Shown here: positions 15,574-21,744 of the stretch, piece after piece
Layout of the letters: each line of letters begins with the position of its first letter
Position numbering within the stretch: position 1 is the stretch's first letter
Origin: Caryophanales bacterium UBA5632
GTDB lineage: Bacteria > Bacillota_I > Bacilli_A > Izemoplasmatales > Hujiaoplasmataceae
Direction: 5' to 3'
NCBI GenBank assembly: GCA_002421405.1
Contig: DIJY01000012.1
Coordinates: forward strand, 1 to 21,744
Length of the DNA: 21,744 nucleotides
Notes under the pieces: generated by a model
The model's input: only the letters and a program-made list of their open reading frames with translations
The model's database searches: none
What the model was told of the DNA's origin: nothing
Made by a program: the position numbers and the translations under genes

Positions 15574-15612
15574 TATGGTTTTTATTTTTGATACCAAATG
15601 AAAGGTAAACCT

Positions 15613-17040
15613 ATGTCAACAATCGCGAATTTATCAATCCGTGAATCAAAAAGAAGGAAACTTATTCTTTCTGGCAATTTGTGGAAAACCGTTTTTTGGA
15701 TTACGACTCCCCTTGCGATTTATGCGCTTTTTAACTATTTTTACGGCTTTATTGATTTTCTTTTGGTCTCCACTATGGGAACGGCCGATGTCGCTACTGT
15801 ATTTTTCATTGAAGATATCAAAGGGGCGATTTCAGCCATTGGTGGCGGTATTGCGATTGGTGGTGCGGTATTCGTTGCGAGGCATTATGGAGCGAACGAT
15901 TTAGAATCCGCAAGGAGAAACGCCGCTCAAACCTTGATTTTAGCCCTCAGCATTAGTACGATTGTTGCCATTATCGTTATTCTATTCGCTTTACCCATTT
16001 TAAGATTATTTAATGCCCCCGATGAAATTATTAATACTGGTCTAGGTTATTACTTTGTGCAAATGGCATCGACGATTGTCATTGCAGTGAATTCTGTTTA
16101 CATGGGGATTGAAAGATCAAAAGGCAATACGACCATGGTGATGTTATTAAATATAATCGCAATGATTATCAAACTTATCTTATCAACGGTTTTTGTCTTG
16201 GTGCTTCATAAAGGCATCATTTATGTTGGATTTGCCACTTTAATTGCTCAATTATTCTTAATGATCTTGGGAGTATATATCTTATTTAATAAGAAAAATT
16301 CAATAGCCATACGTTTTAAAGATTTAAAACCTGATCTAGCCATTATGAAAGGGATCTTGGTTGTAGCGATTCCAGTGATTGGCGGGAAATTTTTCTTTAG
16401 TTTAGGAAGAGTCATCGTGAATGGTTTAGCCGCTGCATACGGAACAATAGCAATTGCAGCATTTGGCCTTGCTTCAAAACTTGCGGGAGGACCGGGAGCG
16501 ATTGCGGGTATCTTTGAAGAATCGACGGCTTCGATTGCCAGCCAAAATATTGGCGGTGGCAATTTACGACGCGCATTTAAGACGTATTTTGTTGCGAACA
16601 CGCAAGCGGTCATTGCCGGTTTCTTAGGAATGCTTGTTGTAGTTTTGTCAATTGATACGATGATTACTTGGTTTACAACCAATAGCACCCCTGAATTTGC
16701 GATTTTAGCGAAATCGATATTCGCCTTTGAGAAATTTTCTATTGTGACTGGAGCGACAACGAGTATCGTCGCTGCTCTCTTCATTGGCTTCAAAATATCA
16801 AAAGTAACTTTGATTTTAAACTTGCTAAGAATTTATGTGTTTAGAATTCCAGTTTTATTATTAATGCTGCATTTTGGGGTTGGACCGGTTGCTTTAGGAT
16901 ATGTGATGTTTATTTCAAACACTTCAACTGCTTTGGTTGCAATTCTCTTGATTGTTATGTTTTACCGGAAAGTTAAACATTTCGGTTACCTCGATATGCG
17001 GTATCAAGATTCCACACCGCTTGTGAAAGCTAATCAATGA
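15613..17040 (+). CDS. MATE-family efflux transporter
   Basis: A 475-residue polytopic membrane protein with twelve predicted helices in two similar halves, as in MATE (multidrug and toxin extrusion) cation antiporters. The first helix holds FWITTPLAIYALFNYFYGFI, followed by DFLLVSTMGTADVAT and a glycine-rich stretch near GGGIAIGGAVFVARHYGA. The second half has the matching FGLASKLAGGPGAIAGIFEE. It probably exports cationic or aromatic drugs; the ligand is not readable. ATG 15613 has AAAGGT seven bases upstream; an in-frame ATG at 15598 would place that site inside the gene. Its TGA stop is followed by a long bidirectional terminator. Confidence 0.92.
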   Translation: MSTIANLSIRESKRRKLILSGNLWKTVFWITTPLAIYALFNYFYGFIDFLLVSTMGTADVATVFFIEDIKGAISAIGGGIAIGGAVFVARHYGANDLESARRNAAQTLILALSISTIVAIIVILFALPILRLFNAPDEIINTGLGYYFVQMASTIVIAVNSVYMGIERSKGNTTMVMLLNIIAMIIKLILSTVFVLVLHKGIIYVGFATLIAQLFLMILGVYILFNKKNSIAIRFKDLKPDLAIMKGILVVAIPVIGGKFFFSLGRVIVNGLAAAYGTIAIAAFGLASKLAGGPGAIAGIFEESTASIASQNIGGGNLRRAFKTYFVANTQAVIAGFLGMLVVVLSIDTMITWFTTNSTPEFAILAKSIFAFEKFSIVTGATTSIVAALFIGFKISKVTLILNLLRIYVFRIPVLLLMLHFGVGPVALGYVMFISNTSTALVAILLIVMFYRKVKHFGYLDMRYQDSTPLVKANQ

Positions 17041-17048
17041 ATAAAACA

Positions 17049-17079
17049 AAAAAGTGTACCTTCGATAGGTACACTTTTT
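17049..17079. terminator. Bidirectional terminator between MATE and the small lysine-rich gene
   Basis: A perfect 13-bp stem: AAAAAGTGTACCT (17049-17061) pairs with AGGTACACTTTTT (17067-17079), loop TCGAT. The T run on each strand lets it end the MATE transcript (+) and, 15 bases past its stop codon, the small gene (-). Confidence 0.93.
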
Positions 17080-17093
17080 GATTTAAAACTGGA

Positions 17094-17228
17094 TTAATAG
17101 GTTTTTTTAACTTTTTGGTTTGAAGCTGGTTTTGCAACTTCACCAGGAGCTAAAGTTTTTTGTTCTAACTTCGCTTTTGGTTTTTTCATGTTGCTTTTGT
17201 CGTTGTGCTTTTTGTCGTTCTTGTCCAT
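17094..17228 (-). CDS. Small lysine-rich protein of unknown function, 44 residues
   Basis: Starts MDKNDKKHNDKSNMKKPKAK and ends KKTY. Thirteen of 44 residues are Lys, the only aromatic residue is the final Tyr, and there is no cysteine, signal or membrane segment, so it is basic and probably disordered. Expression signals are good: AAAGGAG seven bases before the ATG, an extended -10 promoter about 98 bases upstream, and a strong terminator directly after the stop. I do not recognise the family. The charge could suit nucleic-acid or ribosome contact, but that is a guess. It is convergent with MATE and divergent from marR. Confidence 0.7.
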   Translation of the reverse strand: MDKNDKKHNDKSNMKKPKAKLEQKTLAPGEVAKPASNQKVKKTY

Positions 17229-17298
17229 TTGAATGCTCCTTTATTATCGACGAATCGAAATTGTTTATTTGAAGCCTAACATCCTACAGTGAACTTCA

Positions 17299-17319
17299 GG
17301 TCATCAATATATTATGACC
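17299..17319. promoter_or_regulatory. Inverted repeat at the start site of the small gene
   Basis: GGTCAT (17299-17304) and ATGACC (17314-17319) form perfect 6-bp arms around nine bases, directly beside the -10 box of the small gene and over its predicted transcription start near 17318. This is a possible operator. Confidence 0.4.
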
Positions 17320-17325
17320 ATCTCT

Positions 17326-17334
17326 ATTATACCA
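17326..17334 (-). promoter_or_regulatory. Extended -10 promoter of the small lysine-rich gene
   Basis: On the reverse strand TGG-TATAAT (17334-17326) is a perfect extended -10 element. No good -35 box is seen at 16-18 bases, which extended -10 promoters tolerate. Confidence 0.6.
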
Positions 17335-17416
17335 CTGATTTGCAAAAACAAGATAGATATCCCATGAAAAATAAATAAAAATTTTCATAATGTTCGTCAT
17401 GTATTGTCTGAGCGAA

Positions 17417-17434
17417 TATCTTGAATTCAAGATA
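17417..17434. promoter_or_regulatory. 18-bp perfect palindrome, MarR/MhqR-type operator on the marR promoter
   Basis: TATCTTGAATTCAAGATA is a perfect palindrome covering the -35 box of the marR operon. As I recall the Bacillus MhqR operator (tATCTcgAAtTCgAGATa), only the two symmetric positions 6 and 13 differ. The core TCTTGA-WW-TCAAGA recurs before the methyltransferase gene. Autorepression by the MarR protein is the natural reading. Confidence 0.8.
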
Positions 17435-17449
17435 ATTTTAAGTTATAAT
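17421..17449 (+). promoter_or_regulatory. Promoter of the marR-pirin-reductase operon
   Basis: TTGAAT (17421-17426), a 17-base spacer and a perfect TATAAT (17444-17449), 29 bases before the MarR start. The -35 box lies inside the palindromic operator. Confidence 0.85.
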
Positions 17450-17478
17450 AGTTTAAAACATAGAAAGGAAGTTTTTGA

Positions 17479-17928
17479 ATGGAAAACACAGATTTGAAAT
17501 TAGTCATTGCTTTAGCTAAATCCTATGATTTATTGTTCATGAACATCGCTAATCAGGTGAATTCGTTTGGTATAAGTCTGTCAGAATTTGGAGTTCTTGA
17601 AATGCTATACCATAAAGGCAAACAACCCGTACAAAAAATAGCTGAAAGAATCTTAGTGACGAGTGGTACAATGACTTATGTGATTAATCAACTGATTAAG
17701 AAACAATATGTTGTTAGAAAAAAATGCTTAGAGGATAAGAGAATTGTTTATGTCGAATTAAGTGAGATGGGCCTTCAAAAAATAGAATCGGTATTTCCGA
17801 TTCATCAAAAATACGTAGAGTCTTTATTTTCTTCGATGCGTCATGAAACAAAAGTGGAACTCATTGGCGGACTCAAGATGTTGCAAGAAACGATTCATAT
17901 TCATCAAGGATGTGTTGTGAATGATTAG
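17479..17928 (+). CDS. MarR-family transcriptional regulator (MhqR-like)
   Basis: A 149-residue winged-helix repressor that should bind as a dimer to the palindrome on its own promoter. Residues about 10-30 and 105-140 are the dimer helices. The helix-turn-helix runs from about 50 to 75 (VQKIAERILVTSGTMTYVIN), followed by the wing EDKRIVYVELSEMG (85-98). C83 precedes the wing and C145 lies near the C-terminus, so thiol sensing is possible but not shown; MhqR-type relatives respond to quinones without a conserved redox cysteine. AAAGGAAG is the ribosome site. Its end overlaps the pirin start by eight bases, so the two are translationally coupled. Confidence 0.9.
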   Translation: MENTDLKLVIALAKSYDLLFMNIANQVNSFGISLSEFGVLEMLYHKGKQPVQKIAERILVTSGTMTYVINQLIKKQYVVRKKCLEDKRIVYVELSEMGLQKIESVFPIHQKYVESLFSSMRHETKVELIGGLKMLQETIHIHQGCVVND

Positions 17929-18622
17929 AAAAATAGACGTCAATGCGATGGGTAAAGGAAATCATGGTTGGCTCAATAGTGTATTCCATTTTTCATTTTC
18001 TGAGTATTACAATCGCGACAAGATGAATTTTGGTGTTCTTCGAGTTCTAAATGATGATTTGGTTTCACCGAAATCAGGATTTGATCCCCATCCCCATCGC
18101 AACATGGAAATCATATCTTATGTTGTTCGCGGGATGCTTACGCACGGTGACAACCTTGGAAATAAAAATACGGTGACGCGCGGAGATATCCAATATATGA
18201 GCGCAGGAACCGGTGTGATTCATAGCGAATACAATTTAGGAGACGAGATCCTTCGGTTCCTTCAACTTTGGATTATTCCTGATAAGAAGAATCATACGCC
18301 AAGTTATGGAGATTACCATTTTGAAGCAAAAGATAGATTCAATCATTGGCTTCATATTGTATCTTCAATTCATGGCAAGGCTCCCGTTAAGATTAATCAA
18401 GATGTCAATATTTATGTTACTGAATTGATTGATCAACAAACAATATCGCTTAATATAGATCAGGATAGACAAGCTTATTTGGTATTAATTGAAGGTGAAG
18501 CCGTCATAAATGATATCTTACTTTCGATGCGAGATGCCTTAGAAATCGTTGAAGAAAATATAAGCATTCAGTCTTTTGGAAAATCGCACTATATGGTCAT
18601 TGAAATGGCAAAATCAGTTTAA
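17921..18622 (+). CDS. Pirin-family protein (YhhW-like quercetinase)
   Basis: A 233-residue double-cupin protein. The four metal ligands of the pirin/YhhW family are at their usual places: H57 and H59 in DPHPHRNMEI, H101 and E103 in GVIHSEYN. Further family blocks are FGVLRVLNDD and VTRGDIQYMSAGTG. E. coli YhhW and relatives oxidise quercetin in vitro, and pirins are often found among genes for quinone or flavonoid stress. It is cytoplasmic. The start overlaps the marR end (AAGGATG upstream), and the flavin reductase follows after 42 bases, so it belongs to the same operon. The natural substrate is not known. Confidence 0.92.
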   Translation: MIRKIDVNAMGKGNHGWLNSVFHFSFSEYYNRDKMNFGVLRVLNDDLVSPKSGFDPHPHRNMEIISYVVRGMLTHGDNLGNKNTVTRGDIQYMSAGTGVIHSEYNLGDEILRFLQLWIIPDKKNHTPSYGDYHFEAKDRFNHWLHIVSSIHGKAPVKINQDVNIYVTELIDQQTISLNIDQDRQAYLVLIEGEAVINDILLSMRDALEIVEENISIQSFGKSHYMVIEMAKSV

Positions 18623-18664
18623 AGAATAATAATAAAAATTTAAAACAAAAAAGGAGAAATAATC

Positions 18665-19210
18665 ATGGAAAAAAATAAAATAGCAATCGGTATCATCTTA
18701 GGAAGCACTCGCGAGGGACGCGTCAGTCCTCAAGTAGGAGAATGGTTTTATTCGTTAGCAAAGAAAAGAACTGATGCAACTTTTGAAATCGTCGATATTA
18801 AAGATTATAACTTGCCTTTACTCGGAACGAGTTCAGATAAAGAAGGCATTAAGCAATGGAATGCAAAACTAGCAAGTTTAGATGGCTTTGTTTTTGTTAC
18901 CGCTGAATATAATCATTCAATTACAGCATCATTAAAAAACGCTCTCGATTTAGCGAAGGACGCTTGGAATAATAAAGCCGCGGGCATTGTCAGTTATGGT
19001 TCTGCCTATGGTGCGAGAGCGGCTGAACATCTGCGAGGCATTTTAGGAGAACTTCAAATCGCCGATGTTCGAACGCAAGTGTTGTTGTCCCTTTTCACGG
19101 ACTTTGATGAGGCAGGCAAATTTAAACCAATGGCGTTACATGAATCGAATGTAAACTCGATGCTTGATCAGTTAACTAAATGGAGTATCGCACTCAAAAC
19201 AATCAGATAA
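18665..19210 (+). CDS. NAD(P)H-dependent FMN reductase / quinone reductase
   Basis: A 181-residue flavodoxin-fold enzyme of the NADPH_dep_FMN_red family (azoreductase, ChrR/YieF relatives) that reduces quinones, azo dyes or free flavin with NAD(P)H. The FMN phosphate loop GSTREGR is at residues 13-19, EYNHS (81-85) and SYGSAYGAR (110-118) bind the isoalloxazine and complete the site, and KNALDLA follows EYNHS as usual. AAAGGAGAAA precedes the ATG. As the last gene of the marR operon it supports a quinone/electrophile detoxification role: two-electron reduction avoids semiquinone radicals. Confidence 0.92.
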   Translation: MEKNKIAIGIILGSTREGRVSPQVGEWFYSLAKKRTDATFEIVDIKDYNLPLLGTSSDKEGIKQWNAKLASLDGFVFVTAEYNHSITASLKNALDLAKDAWNNKAAGIVSYGSAYGARAAEHLRGILGELQIADVRTQVLLSLFTDFDEAGKFKPMALHESNVNSMLDQLTKWSIALKTIR

Positions 19211-19222
19211 TAGAGTTAAAAT

Positions 19223-19249
19223 AAAACCAACTTGTTTGGTTTTTTCTTT
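19223..19249 (+). terminator. Intrinsic terminator of the marR operon
   Basis: AAAACCAA (19223-19230) pairs with TTGGTTTT (19236-19243), loop CTTGT, then TTTCTTT. Confidence 0.88.
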
Positions 19250-19257
19250 GACTTAAT

Positions 19258-19271
19258 TCTTGATATCAAGA
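19258..19271. promoter_or_regulatory. Second MarR/MhqR-type operator, on the methyltransferase promoter
   Basis: TCTTGATATCAAGA is a perfect 14-bp palindrome with the same arms as the marR operator (TCTTGA/TCAAGA) and the same right flank TA. It starts two bases before the -35 hexamer, as the marR core does. It lies past the operon terminator, so it serves the methyltransferase gene. Confidence 0.78.
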
Positions 19272-19288
19272 TAAAAATATAGTAATAT
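19260..19288 (+). promoter_or_regulatory. Promoter of the SAM methyltransferase gene
   Basis: TTGATA (19260-19265), a 17-base spacer and TAATAT (19283-19288), with the start codon about 36 bases further on. Confidence 0.7.
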
Positions 19289-19323
19289 CTTGGTAGTATC
19301 TCATTGAACATGGAGCCCATTTG

Positions 19324-20148
19324 ATGATTAACCAATTTGAGGAATTAACGAAAAAACCAAAAATTTATGAACCCGGAACTCATCAAATGTGGACTGATCC
19401 TTATATCCATCAGTTTTTGTTAGCGGCACATTTAGACCCTTCAATTGATGTGGCCAGTCGAAAACCGAGCAATATCGATAATACGATTCAGTGGATGCTC
19501 TCTCATACTGTTAAGAAAGAATTGAGAATTCTTGATTTAGGATGTGGACCCGGATTGTATGCTGAACGATTGGCTAAGATGGGTCATCATGTCACTGGTA
19601 TCGATTTTTCGGAGAAATCAATTGAATATGCTACAAATAGCGCAAAAAGAAATCACCTAGATATCTCTTATGTGCAAGGAGATTACTGTAAAATTGAGTT
19701 TGAAAGCAATTATGATATCATTGATTTGATTTTTTGTGATTTTGGAGTGCTATCATCTGATAATCAAAAATTTCTCTTGAAAAAGTGTTTTAACGCACTC
19801 AATCAAAACGGTGTTTTAGTGATTGACGCCTATAACTTCAATATCATCAAAGAGATACAAAACGAAGGTCAAACCATTGAAACAGAATTATCTGGTTTTT
19901 GGCGAAATCATCCTTATACTTGTATTAATAATTCATTCCATTATCCTGAAGCGAATGCATTTTTGGATCAGCATGTTGTGATTGATTCAGAAATTTTGAT
20001 TTATCGCTTTTATAATCATTACTTTGCAATTGAAGCGATGATTGCGATGATGAAAAACGAGGGGTATCAAGAAGTTAAAGCGGCTTCAACTGTTATTGAC
20101 GATCAAAAGGTTACATTTTATAAAGCTAAAAAGAAAGGTTCAAATTAA
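19324..20148 (+). CDS. Class I SAM-dependent methyltransferase
   Basis: A 274-residue cytoplasmic methyltransferase of the Methyltransf_11/25 type. Motif I ILDLGCGPGLYAERLA runs from residue 69, motif II GIDFSEKSIEYA from 92, then VQGDYCKIE, and the post-motif acidic stretch DLIFCDFGVLSS. The first 60 residues include MWTDPYIHQFLLAAHLDPS, a pattern seen in small-molecule methyltransferases of Bacillota. The target is unknown. ATG 19324 has GGAG eight bases upstream; an adjacent TTG at 19321 is possible. It carries its own promoter with the second MarR-type operator, so it is probably part of the electrophile regulon, perhaps methylating a phenolic or thiol compound; this last step is inference. 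Confidence 0.88.
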   Translation: MINQFEELTKKPKIYEPGTHQMWTDPYIHQFLLAAHLDPSIDVASRKPSNIDNTIQWMLSHTVKKELRILDLGCGPGLYAERLAKMGHHVTGIDFSEKSIEYATNSAKRNHLDISYVQGDYCKIEFESNYDIIDLIFCDFGVLSSDNQKFLLKKCFNALNQNGVLVIDAYNFNIIKEIQNEGQTIETELSGFWRNHPYTCINNSFHYPEANAFLDQHVVIDSEILIYRFYNHYFAIEAMIAMMKNEGYQEVKAASTVIDDQKVTFYKAKKKGSN

Positions 20149-20154
20149 TAAAGA

Positions 20155-20181
20155 TTGATTTTATGTCCTTAATGATATAAT
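20155..20181 (+). promoter_or_regulatory. Probable promoter of the GGDEF-GNAT unit
   Basis: A perfect TATAAT (20176-20181) with TTGATT at 20155-20160; the 15-base spacer is short. No terminator is seen between the methyltransferase stop and this promoter. Confidence 0.5.
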
Positions 20182-20216
20182 GAAACTAGTTTATATTTCG
20201 AGGTGATGAGAGTTCT

Positions 20217-21137
20217 ATGAAGACGAACCATTTTAATGTCGCTACTAAAGAACTAAAAGAAAAATATCAAGTAGATATTATTGAAGATGTTTTACTCGGA
20301 CGTAAAGAAAGAGTGATTCTTTATGGAGATACTTCCAATCGCTCAAGTATTATTTTAAAACCAATCTCAGGTGATTTAAGATTGCTTGGGTTTTCTGACT
20401 TTGATTCGATTGATTTGTGTCATATTTTAGACAACTTTGATAATAACAGCAAGTATTCGGAAATCGCTGGAAGACGAGAATATTATGAATATGTTACTCA
20501 TCAGCTCAATCAATTTAATGATGAAACCGATATAACATTTCCAATTCAAATCAATGGTCATCGAATTTGGTTACGTTTTAATATTTATCCCATTGAAAAA
20601 AATAAGAAATTGTGTATATTTATTGTGACAAATGTTTCTGATTTGATGAATGGTGAAGAATTAATCTATGAGAAAACCCATAAAGATGCCTTAACTGGTT
20701 TGTTTAATCGCTACACGTTTGATTATCATTATGGACTTCGCTATCAATGGAAAAATCTCCATGCTCTATACATGGATCTCGATGATTTTAAGCTGATTAA
20801 TGACATTGAAGGCCACGCTGCGGGAAATGAATTTTTAGTTCAATTTTCGACGATATTGAAAAGTTATCATTCTGAATATAATCTCTTTTATCGTTTAGGC
20901 GGCGATGAATTTGTTGGGTTATTTTTTGAAGATGAAGCAACGATTAAAAAAATGGCAGAAGAGATTATAACTAAAACTCAAAAAATAAATTTAGTTAAAA
21001 ATAAAAGACCATTATCGGTTTCGATTGGAATTGTGAAAGCAGTTCAGGCGGATGATTTGATTCATAAGGCGGATGAGGTATTATATAAAGTCAAAAACGC
21101 AGGAAAGAATCATTATCTTTACGAAATCGAAAAATAA
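20217..21137 (+). CDS. GGDEF-domain diguanylate cyclase with PAS-like N-terminus
   Basis: A 306-residue soluble protein that should make cyclic di-GMP from two GTP. The first ~145 residues have no membrane helix; about 85-145 (REYYEYVTHQL through IWLRFNIYPIE) look like a PAS-fold sensor. The GGDEF domain starts at DALTGLFNR (157-165), has the metal-binding stretch MDLDDFKLIND (186-196) and an intact active loop RLGGDEF (GGDEF at 228-232). The inhibitory RxxD site expected at 219-222 is absent (SEYN), so product feedback by that route is unlikely. GAGGTGATG is the ribosome site. The acetyltransferase gene follows after 14 bases. No EAL or PilZ protein is visible in the window. Confidence 0.93.
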   Translation: MKTNHFNVATKELKEKYQVDIIEDVLLGRKERVILYGDTSNRSSIILKPISGDLRLLGFSDFDSIDLCHILDNFDNNSKYSEIAGRREYYEYVTHQLNQFNDETDITFPIQINGHRIWLRFNIYPIEKNKKLCIFIVTNVSDLMNGEELIYEKTHKDALTGLFNRYTFDYHYGLRYQWKNLHALYMDLDDFKLINDIEGHAAGNEFLVQFSTILKSYHSEYNLFYRLGGDEFVGLFFEDEATIKKMAEEIITKTQKINLVKNKRPLSVSIGIVKAVQADDLIHKADEVLYKVKNAGKNHYLYEIEK

Positions 21138-21151
21138 AGAATGAGGCTATC

Positions 21152-21694
21152 ATGATCAAACCATTCAAACCCTTTCCAGTTTTTGAAACAGATCGTTTAA
21201 TCTTACGGGCCTTAGTATCAAGTGATGAGGCTGATATCTTTGCGATGAGATCACATCCATTCATGCACCAATATACAGACACGATCCCTGATGTTGAATT
21301 AAAACAATCGTCAGATTATATAGAAAGAGTCCAAAAAGGGATTGATGAGTCTCAATTTATCTTATGGGCAATCGCGATAAAATCTCTCAATAAAGTCATC
21401 GGGACCGTTTGTATTTGGAATTTAGATGATTTGTTAAATTGTGGTGAACTCGGGTATGGACTTCATCCCAATTATCATCATCAAGGATATATGAAAGAAG
21501 CACTGAGCGGTGTGATTAAGTTTGGTCTTGAAACGATGAAACTTTCGAAAATCGAAGCTTTTACTGAAATCAATAATCTAGATTCAATCCATCTTTTGGA
21601 TAAACTTAAGTTTAAAAGAGAAAAAGTTATTGTCGAGAAAGGGCATAATGTTCCTCGTGATTACCACATGGCTGTTTATTATGTAACACCGTAG
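21152..21694 (+). CDS. GNAT N-acetyltransferase, RimJ/RimL type
   Basis: A 180-residue GNAT-fold acetyltransferase. FETDRLILRAL opens the domain, as in RimJ/RimL and related ribosomal-protein or small-molecule acetyltransferases. The acetyl-CoA motif A appears as GYGLHPNYHHQGYMKEAL (101-118), and the C-terminal part LLDKLKFKREK is the usual last motif. The acceptor cannot be told. It is probably co-transcribed with the GGDEF gene. Its TAG stop is part of the terminator stem. Confidence 0.9.
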   Translation: MIKPFKPFPVFETDRLILRALVSSDEADIFAMRSHPFMHQYTDTIPDVELKQSSDYIERVQKGIDESQFILWAIAIKSLNKVIGTVCIWNLDDLLNCGELGYGLHPNYHHQGYMKEALSGVIKFGLETMKLSKIEAFTEINNLDSIHLLDKLKFKREKVIVEKGHNVPRDYHMAVYYVTP

Positions 21695-21718
21695 AATGTC
21701 GATTGGACATTCTTTTTT
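21693..21718 (+). terminator. Intrinsic terminator overlapping the GNAT stop codon
   Basis: A perfect 8-bp stem AGAATGTC/GACATTCT (21693-21700, 21706-21713), loop GATTG, then six T. The stem begins with the last two bases of the TAG stop. Confidence 0.9.
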
Positions 21719-21744
21719 ATTAAAAAAAAACTAATGTTTGGTGA

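Noticed and set aside
15501..15608. A 35-codon leader reading frame overlapping the MATE start, which could act as a leader peptide
   Set aside because: Its ATG lies at or before the predicted transcript start, it has no ribosome site, and it runs through the hairpin without a codon pattern typical of attenuation.

Overview
The window is a 21.7 kb piece of a low-GC bacterial chromosome. Short intergenic gaps, TTGaca/TATAAT promoters, AGGAGG-type ribosome sites and many intrinsic terminators point to Bacillota or Mycoplasmatota. Gene content and protein style suggest a free-living Mollicutes relative (Acholeplasma or Izemoplasma-like); this is inference, with no rRNA or marker gene here to prove it. 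TGA acts as a real stop in several genes (4875-5405, 14234-15379, 15613-17040), two of them followed at once by a terminator, so the standard bacterial code applies.

Layout. 1-936 (-): 3' truncated M29 aminopeptidase. 1145-1846: FrnE-like DsbA-family thiol oxidoreductase. 2028-6319: a GH81 beta-1,3-glucanase lipoprotein under a strong promoter with a cre-like site, an Imm5-like protein, and an aldo/keto reductase broken by one in-frame TGA. 6346-7563 (-): MFS transporter, divergent from a transaldolase (7686-8324). 8454-9467: orphan PTS IIC-type membrane protein. 9573-11813: ABC ATPase, ABC permease and GtrA-like protein in one operon. 11932-15379: AmmeMemoRadiSam module (radical SAM enzyme plus a fused Memo-AMMECR1 protein) with an RlmL/YpsC-type rRNA methyltransferase. 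15613-17040: MATE efflux pump with its own promoter and a hairpin in its leader. 17094-17228 (-): a 44-residue lysine-rich small protein. 17479-19210: MarR regulator, pirin and NADPH-dependent FMN reductase in one operon. 19324-20148: SAM methyltransferase. 20217-21694: GGDEF diguanylate cyclase and GNAT acetyltransferase.

How the genes work together. The best system-level signal is a two-promoter regulon. A perfect palindrome with core TCTTGA-WW-TCAAGA sits on the -35 box of the marR-pirin-reductase operon and again, at the same offset, on the -35 box of the separate methyltransferase promoter. The palindrome closely resembles the MhqR operator known for quinone/electrophile stress in Bacillus, and a pirin and a flavin reductase fit that role. 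The second item is the AmmeMemoRadiSam cluster, a conserved gene set whose chemistry is not established; here A and B are fused and the pair is co-transcribed with an rRNA methyltransferase. The GH81 lipoprotein suggests use of laminarin-like beta-1,3-glucans under carbon catabolite control.

No tRNA, rRNA, insertion sequence, integrase, CRISPR array or prophage gene was seen, and no gene-free stretch exceeds 300 bases.
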